Shown one piece after another: positions 20,545-29,577 of a DNA stretch of 64,000 nucleotides; position 1 is the stretch's first letter; each line of letters begins with the position of its first letter. Source of the stretch: Oscillospiraceae bacterium (lineage in GTDB: Bacteria > Bacillota > Clostridia > Oscillospirales > CAG-272). The notes under the pieces are model-generated. The model did not search any database and had not been told where the DNA came from. It saw only the letters and a list, made by a program, of their open reading frames with translations. The stretch is taken from assembly GCA_022009675.1 (NCBI GenBank), contig CP091718.1:1674001-1738000 (forward strand), read 5' to 3'. The translations under genes were made by a program, and so were the position numbers.

Positions 20545-22897
20545 ATGTATACAGACGCTGAGGACAGACTGACGGACGCGGCAGAAGCCGCAGACGGCAT
20601 CAGCCCCGGCTGGGATATATCCGCCGACGAGGAGGATCCGGAGGAGATGCCGTTTGCCGCGCGGTGGTTGCCGACGGCGTTTCTGTGCGGCAGTCCGGCA
20701 TCCTACGGGCTGCTGACGGATGCCATGCCTGCCGCCACGCGGCATCTGCTGATAGCGGCAAACGGATTCGCCTCCGCCGGCGGCGTCAGTATGCCGCTGT
20801 ACACCGCCTGTGAGGGGGGGACGGAGGAGCTGATGCGGGAGACTTTTCCCATGCTTCGCCCCGGCGGTGTGCGGGAGGACATCCTGCGCATGACCTTCGG
20901 GGACTGTACCCGCCAGCGCGAGCATCCGTTGGCGCGGTTCTGCGCGGCGCTGGCGGAGGCGGTCGGCACGGATTACCTGATCGCCGCGGAGGAGGGAGAC
21001 GGGTATGTCGAGACCTTCCGGCGTGACGGCAACGGCACAGACGCCTTTCCCGATGTCTGCCGGGAGCTGGGACTGCGCCTCTCCGAAGAATTGGGACGCC
21101 TGCAAAGCAATCTGACCGACCGGGACTCCGCCGGTGGTGCCCGGCGGCGGCGCGGCTTGCCGGCAGTCAGTCCGGAGTATTTCGAAGTATCCTTCTGCGC
21201 CTGTCGCGTGAAGCCCGGTGAGGAGGACGGCAACTATACGCTGGAGATGTTTTCGGCAGGGGATCTCAACGTTTTTCCTGCTGGACGGAGAGGGGCTGTT
21301 CCCCCTGTGGACACAGCGCACGGAGCGTGTTTCACCCGAAACCGGGGATGCCATGGCGGGGCGGCGGCTGGTACTGCGGCACCCGGAGCCGTGTGCTCTG
21401 CTTCTGCTTTCGGACAGCGTGTGTGCGCCATTCCGGGCTGACACCGAGGAGGACGGCATCGTGCCGGTCCGTGACCGACTGCGGCTGGAGGAGCGCCTTC
21501 TGCGCGTTGTGCTGGCGTCCGGATCCGAGCAGGAGCTTGGCGCCCGCGCGGCGCAGGGCTTGGCTGACTTCGCCGCAGGGGGAGGCGAGCGCATCGGGGG
21601 CAATGACGGTTCTGACGGGCGCCGGCTCCGGGTATGAGGATTTCCGCGACGTCTGCGTTGCCCGCCTGCGCGTGCTGGAGCAGGACGCGGCTCTGTTGCC
21701 GGACGGGTATGATCCGCGTCCGCGTACAGAGGGGATGACCTGCGCGGAAGCCGAGCGGCACTTTGTCCGCGACCTGCTGGCAAACCGTCCCGATCTGCGG
21801 GATCGGACGGTTGGCGTGCTGGAGGAGCTTGTGCAGGAGCGCCTGCGCGGGTTGTCACAGAAGGAGGACGAAACGCAGAGCAGCTTCCGGGAGGAGGTGC
21901 TGGCACCGCCGCCGGAGGGCAGTGACGATCCGATACGCGGTCTGGCGCTTTGCGATGTGTACCGGGAACTGCGGCGGTTTGATGCCGTCAATGATTTGCC
22001 GCGCAGACAGATCGACCGGAGCTGTCGCCTGATGCGGACGTTTCTTGCGGAGCATTGGATCACCCTGCGCCCGCTCCTGTGCGCGCCCGGTGCGCCGGGA
22101 CGGGCGGATGTCCCGGAGGAAGACGCGGCGCGCGCGGACAGACAGTATCACTGCTGCGTCGATTTGAACCGTAGGCTGGAGCAGATCCTGCGGGCTCGCC
22201 GCGTTGGACTTGCAGCCCTGCGTGCCCTGCTCGCCGACAGCCTGGCGCGCGTACAGTGGGAAGGGGAGAGCTGGACACTGGGGCGCGGCGATGCGGCAGA
22301 CTGTCCGGATTTCCTGGATGCAGTCAGCGGAACGCTGCCGGAACTGCTGAAGACAGTCGGTGCGGCGTGGGGGCACGGCGGAACACCGGATGCCGGGCAC
22401 TTCGGCTCCCTGCAGACGGCGTACACCGCCGAGCGGGAGAAGCTGTTTGATCGGGACGCGTCGCCGGGCGGCGTGTTCTCGGCACTGTGGCTGTCATTGA
22501 AGGAAGGGACTGTGCCGGAGAAACCTTCCGCACCTGCCGCGCGGCGGCGGTAGCCGGAGCGGGGGAAGCGTTCGGTGCCGCAATGGATATGCTGGCGGCG
22601 CTGTCTGTCGGGATCGGGCAACTGCGGGAGCAGATCGCGGCGCGCGGCGCCGAGCGGCAGTGTATCCGCGCCATTGCGGACAGCTTTGACTGGCAGTTCG
22701 CCTGCCTGCGGGGCGCCGTGTACGGATCGGACGAGGCTGGCTGGCGCGGGGTGACCGACGGGCTTGTTGACGGCGCGACCGCGACCGCATACCGCCGCGT
22801 TGTGCGCGAGTGGCATGAGACGCGCGCGTTGGATGAGCGTCGCCGGAGCACCTATGCTGCCTACCGGGACGCATGGGGCAGGTATCTGCGGAGTTGA
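20545..22897 (+). CDS. Divergent PP2C-like domain plus long helical C-terminus (three frameshifts)
   Basis: Third gene of the module. The ATG at 20545 follows GGAGAGGAGA. The first 300 residues have PP2C-like spacing: TEELMRE, a strand FEVSFCACRVK, then EMFSAGDLN followed by VFLLDGEGLFPLW (the GD-S-R-hydrophobic block), then ALLLLSDSV and ASGAMTVL near the end. The first metal-binding Asp motif is not obvious (ANGFASAGG is where DG-GG would lie), so it may be inactive. A helical Arg/Glu/Leu-rich region of about 450 residues follows. Repairs are one T at 21272-21276, one G at 21588-21592, and one base near 22500 (the GAAGGAAGGG stretch). Repaired length is about 783 residues. The phosphatase call is an inference; the co-location with the AAA+ gene is seen directly. 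Confidence 0.5.
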
Positions 22898-22944
22898 GAA
22901 AAGCGGGAAGCGTGCATTCCGGGGACTTGCCGGGGCTCCGGAAA

Positions 22945-22971
22945 GGCAACACCGCGCAAAGACGGCGGCAC
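22945..22971 (+). repeat. Half copy of the 63706-63775 dispersed element
   Basis: GGCAACACCGCGCAA (22945-22959) continues as AGACGGCGGCAC. This matches 20 of 21 bases of 63712-63732, and the first 15 bases are the reverse complement, with one mismatch, of 63761-63775. The adjacent GGCGG/CCGCC hairpin precedes the flavin reductase. Confidence 0.6.
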
Positions 22972-23027
22972 GGCTACGCCGCCGGAAGTATCGTCAGATG
23001 AAACAAATCAGGAGGATATAAGAGAAA

Positions 23028-23583
23028 ATGAGAAAGAATTTCGGGAAGAAGACATGGCTTTACCCCATGCCAGTGCTGATTGTCACGACCTACAACGAGG
23101 ACGGTACGCCCAATGCCATGAATGCCGCATGGGGCGGCGTTTACGACACGGATCAGATCATGCTCTGCCTGTCCCAGGATCACCGCACGACCGGGAATAT
23201 CCGTGCGCGGGGGGCGTTCACGGTCAGCATAGCCGATGCCGCCCACGCCGAAGCCTGCGACTATGTCGGGATGGTCTCCGGCAGGAAGGTGCCGGACAAG
23301 CTGGCGCGGGCAGGATTGCATACCGAACGTGCGGAGACGGTGGATGCGCCGGTCATCCGGGAGCTGCCGCTGGCGCTGGAGTGCCGGCTGGTAAGATTCA
23401 ATGAGGACGGCATCTGCATCGGGGATATTGTCAACGTCAGCGTGGACGAGTCTGTCCTCAGGGGCGGATGGAGTGCCCGACACAGACCGACTGGATGCCA
23501 TTGTGTTTGACGGTATCCGGAACCTGTACAGGCACGTCGGTAAAGCGGCAGCCCCGGCGTTTGAGGCTGGCAAAAAAAGCTGA
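23028..23583 (+). CDS. Flavin reductase family protein (one frameshift)
   Basis: Predicted FMN-binding split-barrel protein. It starts MRKNFGKKTWLYPMPVLIVTTYNEDGTPNAMNAAWGGVY, the classic family opening, behind AGGAGGATATAAGAGAAA. DHRTTGNIRARGAFTVSI and DYVGMVSGRKVPDK follow. The C-terminal strand and helix (DGVPDTDRLDAIVFDGI, then RNLYRHVGKAA) are in another frame. They are joined by removing one G from the G4 run near 23461-23465. About 185 residues. It belongs to a different branch from the 2106 protein: this one has the W-Y-P-M-P-V opening common in flavoredoxins. Substrate unknown. Confidence 0.88.
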
Positions 23584-23610
23584 TTTGAGTAGCGGAGGAT
23601 TCAGAATACC

Positions 23611-24547
23611 ATGACAGTACGCAGAGACAGAAAAACAGATGCCCGCGGCATACGGCTGGGCGCGGCATTGCTGGCAGTTTGCCTGCTGGCGGTTGCCTGC
23701 CTGAGCGGCACCGGGTGCAGTGTTATTTTTCATCACCGCCGAGGAGCAGAGCCGGAACGCGGCTTCCTCTGCCGCGGAGGGTACCACCGCACGGCAGGAC
23801 GATGAGCCGACCGGAAAGAAACGCATTGCCTTTACCTTTGATGACGGTCCGCAGGCGCCTGCCGAGAATCTGGACGCAGGCTATTACCCGTATACCACCT
23901 ATGTGCTGGACAAGGTGGAGGCGCTCCAGAAGGCGGGGCATCGGGCGAACGTGACCTTCTTTGTGGTGGGCAGTCGCGCCGCAGAGTACCCGTCGGCACT
24001 GCGCCGCGCCGACTCGCTGGGCTGTGAGATCGGATCGCATACCTATAATCACGACTCCTTCCGGGGCAAGGATCAGGCGTTTATTGCCGATACGCTGAAC
24101 CGGGCATCCGCGGCGATCACTGCCGCCGGAGTGCCCAAGCCGCGACTGTACCGTCCGGTGGGCGGCGCCGTCACGGCGGAACAGTTGGCATATACCGCCT
24201 CGCTGGGATATACGGCGGTGGCGTGGAGCATTGACACCACCGACTGGAGCAACCACCCCAAGACGGCGGATAAGTTCTCGGAGGACGCCGCACGTCGGGC
24301 GGCATACGAGCAGTTCGTGAACGACAAGGTGCAGCTGATTCTGGACAGTGCCGCAGACGGTGCCATCGTGCTGATGCACGACCTGTATATGTCCTCGGTG
24401 GATATTTTCATCCGTGCGGCAGACAAGCTGATCGCGCAGGGCTACGAGCTGGTGACGGTCAGTACTCTCCTTGGGTTGGATGGGAACAGCCAGCCGCCGT
24501 CTGTCATGTACATAGCGCGCGGGCAGACCGTGACGTATATGAACTGA
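23611..24547 (+). CDS. Exported polysaccharide deacetylase (one frameshift)
   Basis: NodB-type carbohydrate esterase (CE4) that probably removes acetyl groups from peptidoglycan or another surface glycan. The N-terminus (MTVRRDRKTDARGIRL, then AALLAVCLLAVACLSGTGCSVIF) is a signal/anchor segment with an imperfect lipobox. Removing one T from the T5 run at 23726-23730 continues it as ITAEEQSRNAASSAAEGTTARQDD into the catalytic frame. Motif 1 is FTFDDGP, motif 2 is SHTYNHD, motif 3 is LYRPVGG, and a later WSIDTTDW and LMHD complete the site. The metal-binding Asp and His residues are present. Length is about 311 residues. A strong hairpin terminator follows at 24600. Confidence 0.92.
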
Positions 24548-24599
24548 CTGTTCCGCATACGGCGGTCCGACCGGACGCGCCGCTGTGATTCCCGCAAGC

Positions 24600-24630
24600 A
24601 AAAGGCAGGCGAGAGTATCGCCTGCCTTTT
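24600..24630. terminator. Bidirectional intrinsic terminator
   Basis: Perfect 12-base stem AAAAGGCAGGCG (24600-24611) and CGCCTGCCTTTT (24619-24630) with loop AGAGTAT. A and T runs on either side serve the convergent deacetylase and nicotinamidase genes. Confidence 0.92.
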
Positions 24631-24691
24631 GCGTACGCAGATCATGAAGAACCAAGGCTCATGTCCGCAGAGAGAGAGAGGGGGGAGGGAA

Positions 24692-25207
24692 TCACGCGCC
24701 GACAACGCGGATCTGACAGGACTGCATGGCAGTCAGCGCCGCCCGGTGCGTTTCGGGGCTGACGCCCGCACAGCAGTCTGCATCAACCGTGATATCAATC
24801 TCCGGGAAAAGCGCCTTCAGAATCAGCGCGTTGGAAATAACGCAGATATCGGTACATACGCCGACGATCTCGATCTCCGTGATCTCCCTGCCGCCGAGCA
24901 GGGCAGCCCAATCGGTATACCCGAAGGTCGGTTTGTCGATATGCACGCAGTCGGGGCGGTCGATCTCCCTGACGACCTGCCAGCCCTCTGTTCCTTTGAT
25001 GCAGTGCGGAACAGGCAGGTGCCTGCCCTCGTTCGTGTCCGCATAATCCGCCCCGTGCGTATCACGGGTAAAAATGATCTCATCCCCGGCGGCAATGCCG
25101 GCATCTATTTTGCTTTTGAGGTTCGGCAAAATGGCAACCGCTTGCTTCGTGCCGAGCGCACCGGTGACAAAATCGTTCTGAACATCAATTACAATAAGTG
25201 CTTTCAT
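24692..25207 (-). CDS. pncA: Nicotinamidase-type cysteine hydrolase
   Basis: Isochorismatase-superfamily hydrolase, most likely converting nicotinamide to nicotinate for NAD salvage. The 171-residue frame is intact. The catalytic triad is visible: Asp in LIVIDVQNDFV, Lys in CIKGTEGW and Cys in GVCTDICV. The TRDTHGADY segment holds the metal-ligand Asp/His, as in PncA. A nicotinate phosphoribosyltransferase (27889-29339) lies close by on the same strand, which supports the nicotinamide substrate. Without it, only cysteine hydrolase would be safe. Confidence 0.85.
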   Translation of the reverse strand: MKALIVIDVQNDFVTGALGTKQAVAILPNLKSKIDAGIAAGDEIIFTRDTHGADYADTNEGRHLPVPHCIKGTEGWQVVREIDRPDCVHIDKPTFGYTDWAALLGGREITEIEIVGVCTDICVISNALILKALFPEIDITVDADCCAGVSPETHRAALTAMQSCQIRVVGA

Positions 25208-25247
25208 GAAAGGCTACCTCAGTGGATCCGGTTCTTGCGGCAACGCA

Positions 25248-27443
25248 TCAGGCGTTGTCCCGCGCCTTCTTCCGCTTGCCCGCGGCAACGCCCGCGCCGA
25301 CTGTGGTCAGCAGTGCCGGGATAGCCGCCGCGCCGGCAAAGGAAGACTTACAGCCGCCGGACGTTGCCTCCGTTGCGGTATCGGACACGCTGTCCGCCGT
25401 TTCGGGCTCGGTTGCGGAGACGGGAGGCTCCGTGGCGGGGTCGGTTTCCGTAGCGGTTTCCACGGTCATGTCCTGCTCACTCATGCCGATCGAGGACAGC
25501 ACAACGAAGCTGTTGGCAGGGGACCGTGAAGCTATACACACCGTCCGTCGGTGCCACACGCCCGGAGGCGGCGATCATGGTGCCGTCTGTGGGCAGGGCG
25601 CTCTCGGTGAACAGGTAGCGGTTCAGCATGGTGCCGACAGCCTCTCCGGTAGAAATATTGAGCGTCTGCTCAGCCCCCGAGCGGTTGACTGCAATCACGC
25701 TCCAGCGACCGTCCGGTGTTTTGGCTGCAATCGTGTCTACCACATGGTCGGTGTCGCCCGTGATGTTGTACAACTGCGAGCCGAAGGGAATATAGTTGCA
25801 CAGCAGACCGTAGGCGTAGTAGGACGGGCGGAAGCTCCAGGCGCCGTCCTTTTTGTAGCCGATAAGTCCCATGCCCATCAGTCCGCCGTTGTCGCCTGCG
25901 CCGGTGCCCGGTTCAACGGAACCCTGATAGTAGTACACGTCGTGCAGAGGCCAGTAGGACGCGCCGGCGGCACCTGCCTGAAGGAGTTGACCACCACAGA
26001 CGCGATGTACAGCCCGCGCCCGTAGGTTTCGGTGGAAGCGGCATAGTAGGCGCCGATACCGGAACCGTCACCGAACTCACCAAGGAAGAAGGGGTATCGC
26101 CCGCCAGAGCCGTGCGGACAGTGACAAACTCCTGCGACACGACGTCAAGGAAGGGATGGTTGTAGCTCCATGCGTAGTTGTGCGAGTTGAACTTGCCGCA
26201 CACGTCCCGCAGTGCCTCGACTGCACTGCAGAACCAGCCAAAGTTCTGGGAATCGTCCGCGCCGACCAGCACGATGTCGCCCATACCCATATCGTTGAGC
26301 CGCTTATACATGGCTTTGTAGCAGGCAACATACAGGTCGAAGTCAACCGCACCGCCCTCCACGTGGAAGGAGTAGCTCGGCTCGTTCTGGATAATCAGCT
26401 CCTTGACGCAGTTGTAGCCCAGCGTCTTCCGGATGTACTGCAGCAGGTAGGAAATGTTCTCCGCCATTTCCTCCGCATCGTTGGGGGCACCGATCCAGTC
26501 GCCGATGTTGGGGTGAGCCAGCCAGTGTCCGGCGGGGGCGCCCCACCATGTCAGCGTGACCCGCACGCCCAGCTCCTCGCATACCTTCAGGTAGGCAAAG
26601 AGGCAGTTCATTTCGTCATTGTCCATGTCGAATCCGTCCGGGTTGGCGGTGAACGGATCATCGTTGTCGTTCTGCTTCTCGAACCAGTCCGGTGTGACCA
26701 TCATGCGCACCGCCTGTACACCGAGAGCCTGCATTCTGCCCTTGATGAAGTCCAGATCCTCGTCGGTGACGCCGTGGTTGCGGTTGACGGGCAGCAGCAG
26801 CTTGGGGTCCCACTCGCACCCCAGCGCATTGACCGTATGGCGATTGGCGGTTTCCGAAAGCGTCAAATCATAGGTGGAGCTGACAGAAGGCATTTCAATT
26901 ATCTCCTTAAGTGTGATGTTGTCAACATATGCCGTCCCGGTGGAAAAACCAGAGCCGGGCGCCGACGTTGACCTGAGCCGGATTGTTGGTGATTGTGAAA
27001 ATAAAGGTCACGGTCTGCCAGTCGGTGGTGCCGAACACCGAGGAGCTGACCTGCTCGCCCAGGTTGGTACCCTGACTGTCGTAGGTGGCAAGTCCCAGGC
27101 AGAAACCGGTTCCGCCGGTTACGTTCTCCGTCCGGACATCGCAGGACATGATGTAGGTCTTGCCCTGCCTGCAGTTGGCAAACTGCCCCAAGCTGCTGGC
27201 GACAGCTTGGCTGTTGGTGATCTTCATGCCGGCGGAGCCGTCCTTGCCTCCGTCCTTGACAAGCTTGCTTTTTCCGCTTGCAGGATCCTGCGTCCAGAAG
27301 TTCCAGTACTTTTCGGAGGAGGAAAAGTCTCCGTTTTTCAGGAGGGTTCGGGTCTCCCTTGCAGAAGCGGGCGTGGGGAATGCGAGTAGCAGGGACAGGG
27401 TCAGTCCTGCCAGCAAAAGGCAGGCGGTGAGCGTTCGTTTCAT
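25248..27443 (-). CDS. Surface glycoside hydrolase with CBM and GC(K/R)S tail (about four frameshifts)
   Basis: Exported clan-A-like glycosidase. From the ATG at 27443: a signal peptide (MKRTLTACLLLAGLTLSLLL, AFPTPASA), then a jelly-roll CBM-like domain (TLLKNGDFSSSEKYWNFW to LWF-STGTAYVDNITLKEI). The catalytic domain contains IIQNEPSYSF (acid/base Glu in NEP) and FFLGEFGDGSG (nucleophile Glu in GEFG). A beta-sandwich follows (YNITGDTDHVVD to YSFTVPANSFVVL). A Thr/Glu-rich linker leads to SGGCKSSFAG, a hydrophobic stretch and KRKKARDNA. Repairs: A5 run 26944-26948, a C run near 26090, one base near 25978, and the G4 run 25519-25522. GH5 or GH39-like, but the family is not fixed. It was read in four pieces, so exact residues at the joins are uncertain. 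Confidence 0.8.
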
Positions 27444-27499
27444 GGGACAATCTCCTTTTAATCATTCGGTGGTTGCGGTACGGGACTGCTCCGGGGCTG

Positions 27500-27877
27500 T
27501 CAGAATGTACGAGCTGTGGTATTTTTTTCCTGGAAATGCACAGCCTCCCGGATCTCTGCGGCGGTGCAGCGTACTCCGGTGGGTGCCATGACCAGTTTGT
27601 CCTCCTCATCGTCGGTGCGTACCACCGCGCCGATGATGATGCCGGTGAAGCGTCTGACCGGTCTGTCCACTCCGAGCAGATACACGTCCAGCTCCTCACC
27701 GTCCCCGCCCGTTACACCGGGAATGTAGCCGTAGTTGATGGGGTAAGTGAAGGTGTGCCCGTTTTTGGTGTGCGTGTACCCGATGGGGCGGTCGGTCTCC
27801 ATGGTCACGGTGCATCCCAGCCAGAGCCGGGGGTCGGGGCGGGGCAGGGTGCCCGCCGGGCAGATCGGGTCGGTCAT
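27500..27877 (-). CDS. Short inorganic pyrophosphatase-like protein
   Basis: Intact 125-residue protein. HTFTYPINYGYIPGV and the following DGEELDVYLLG match the family I pyrophosphatase core (NYG-IP and the D-x-x-x-x-D metal signature). It lacks the longer N- and C-terminal parts of Ppa at 4612. It starts eleven bases after the nicotinate phosphoribosyltransferase stop, so the two are probably co-transcribed. A pyrophosphatase next to pncB makes sense because the transferase releases pyrophosphate. Whether the short form is active cannot be read. Confidence 0.82.
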   Translation of the reverse strand: MTDPICPAGTLPRPDPRLWLGCTVTMETDRPIGYTHTKNGHTFTYPINYGYIPGVTGGDGEELDVYLLGVDRPVRRFTGIIIGAVVRTDDEEDKLVMAPTGVRCTAAEIREAVHFQEKNTTARTF

Positions 27878-27888
27878 ATGCGTATACC

Positions 27889-29339
27889 TCAGTGTGTGCG
27901 GCTGTTGAGCATGACCTGCTTAATATCCCAGAGCTTCTGGGACAGATCCACGTAGTAGTTGTGCGGGTTGGTGAAGCGGCGTACCTCCTCCCACATCCCG
28001 TCGCACTCCGCCTCAAAGTGGGCGCGGATCTCGGGCAGTGTGGGCAGACTGTATACCAGCTCGCCGCCCCGGAAGACCGGTACAAGCAGTTCCTCCGCCG
28101 TAAAGTCTGTCAGAACCTTGCGCTTCCACGTGTTCTGCGGGTCGAATATCTCCAGCGGCTGGGAATCGTCCACGGTCTCGTCATGCAGGCAGATGAGATC
28201 CGCCTCCGCCTTGCCGGTATCCCGTCCGCGCAGGCGATAGACCTTCTTGAAGTGCGGCGTGGTAATCTTGGAAACGTTTTCGCTGATCTTGATCTTGGGA
28301 ATAATCGTCCCGTCCGGCGCTTCCACGGCGCACAGCTTGTAGACGCCGCCGAAAACGGGATCGCTCTTGGAGGTGATCAGCCGCTCACCCACGCCGAACG
28401 CATCAATCTCGGCGCCCTGCCGGAGCAGCTCCCGGATCAGGTACTCATCCATGGAGTTGGAAACCACAATTTTGCAGGTCTGCCAGCCAGCCTTGTCCAG
28501 CCGGGCGCGGATCTTCTGAGTCAGGTAAGTGATGTCGCCGGAGTCGATGCGGATTGCGCAGGACGTGATGCCGCGCGGGCGCAGTACTTCGTCGAACGCC
28601 GCGATGGCATGGGGCAGACCGGAGTCCAGCACGTTGTAGGTGTCGATGAGCAGGGTCGCATTGTGCGGGTATATTTTCGCAGTAGGTGCGGAAGGCGTCC
28701 AGTTCGCTGTCGAACATCTGCACCCACGAATGCGCCATGGTGCCGCCCGCCGGGACGCCGAACACCTCGTCCGACAGAGTGCAGGCGGTGGAACTGCACC
28801 CGCCGATGAAGGCGGCGCGGGCACCCAGGATGGCGGCGTCCGCGCCCTGCGCCCGGCGGGAACCGAGATTCACTGACCGCCCGTCCTTTTGCGGCGCGGG
28901 TGATGCGTGCCGCCTTGGTAGCGATCAGCGACTCATGGTTGACGATCATCAAAAGGTAGGTCTCAATGAACTGCGCCTGTATCGCAGGAGCGCGAACCGT
29001 AATCAGCGGTTCACCGGGGAATACGAAGGTTCCCTCCGGCACCGCCCACATATCGCCGGTAAAACGAAAGCTGCGCAGGTAATCGAGGAACGGCTCGTCG
29101 AAGCAGCCCTTGCCGCGCAGAAAGGCGATGTCCTCCTCGGTGAAATGCAGGTTCCGGATGTACTCCACCACCTGCTCCAGTCCCGCCGCCACGGCAAATC
29201 CGCCGCCGTCCGGGTTGTCCCGGTAGGACAGGTCAAAGTAGGCGATCCGGTCGCCAATGCCGGAACGGAAGTAGCCCCCTGCCATGGTCAGCTCGTAAAA
29301 GTCACAGAGCATGGTCAGGTTGCGGGAAATATCTTTCAT
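27889..29339 (-). CDS. pncB: Nicotinate phosphoribosyltransferase (two frameshifts)
   Basis: Joins nicotinate and PRPP to form nicotinate mononucleotide, the committed step of NAD salvage. The start frame (29339) has LTMLCDFYELTMAGGYF, the family N-terminus, and VVEYIRNLHFTEEDIAFL. The next pieces are FGSRRAQG-type sequence (seen as LGSRRAQGADAAILGARAAFIGGCSSTA), AHSWVQMF and LLIDTYNVLDSGL. Then comes IRIDSGDITYLTQKIR, and KIVVSNSMDEYLIRELL with GVGERL. Frames change near 28868 and at the A4 run near 28674. Length about 482 residues. A promoter sits upstream (29375-29403). Together with PncA this gives a nicotinamide-to-NaMN route. Confidence 0.93.
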
Positions 29340-29374
29340 CCTATGTTTCAGCCTCCTTGTCGGTGCGTGCCACT

Positions 29375-29403
29375 ATTATACCATGCCCCCGGACGGTTGT
29401 CAA
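29375..29403 (-). promoter_or_regulatory. SigA-type promoter of pncB, half of an inverted repeat
   Basis: Minus strand TTGACA (29403-29398) and TATAAT (29380-29375), 17-base spacer. The full arm 29375-29408 is repeated in reverse at 29494-29527 with one mismatch in 34 bases. Confidence 0.88.
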
Positions 29404-29498
29404 TATCCTGCCGGGCTTTTCCCGAACAGCGGTATTTTCGGCGTCCGGTGGGCGTTCAGAAAAAATGCACCGTTAGCCCGGATAAGGGAAATGGGATA

Positions 29499-29527
29499 TT
29501 GACAACCGCCCGGGGGCATGGTATAAT
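29499..29527 (+). promoter_or_regulatory. SigA-type promoter of the giant surface protein
   Basis: TTGACA 29499-29504 and TATAAT 29522-29527, 17-base spacer. The spacer differs from the divergent pncB promoter at a single base, and a related third copy lies at 32794. Confidence 0.88.
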
Positions 29528-29577
29528 GACCCCAACGACATGACAGCGGGCGTTGCCCGTTCGGGAAAGGAACACAC

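Noticed and set aside
18844..21906. 1020-codon minus-strand frame across the AAA+ module
   Set aside because: Low-complexity Arg/Pro/Ala composition without motifs, opposite two real genes.
16128..22897. Classical McrBC restriction system
   Set aside because: The ATPase has a large membrane part, and no PD-(D/E)XK nuclease motif was found in the partner, so the name is not justified.
29375..29527. Invertible promoter switch
   Set aside because: Both arms already carry outward promoters, so inversion would not change expression; no recombinase is nearby.
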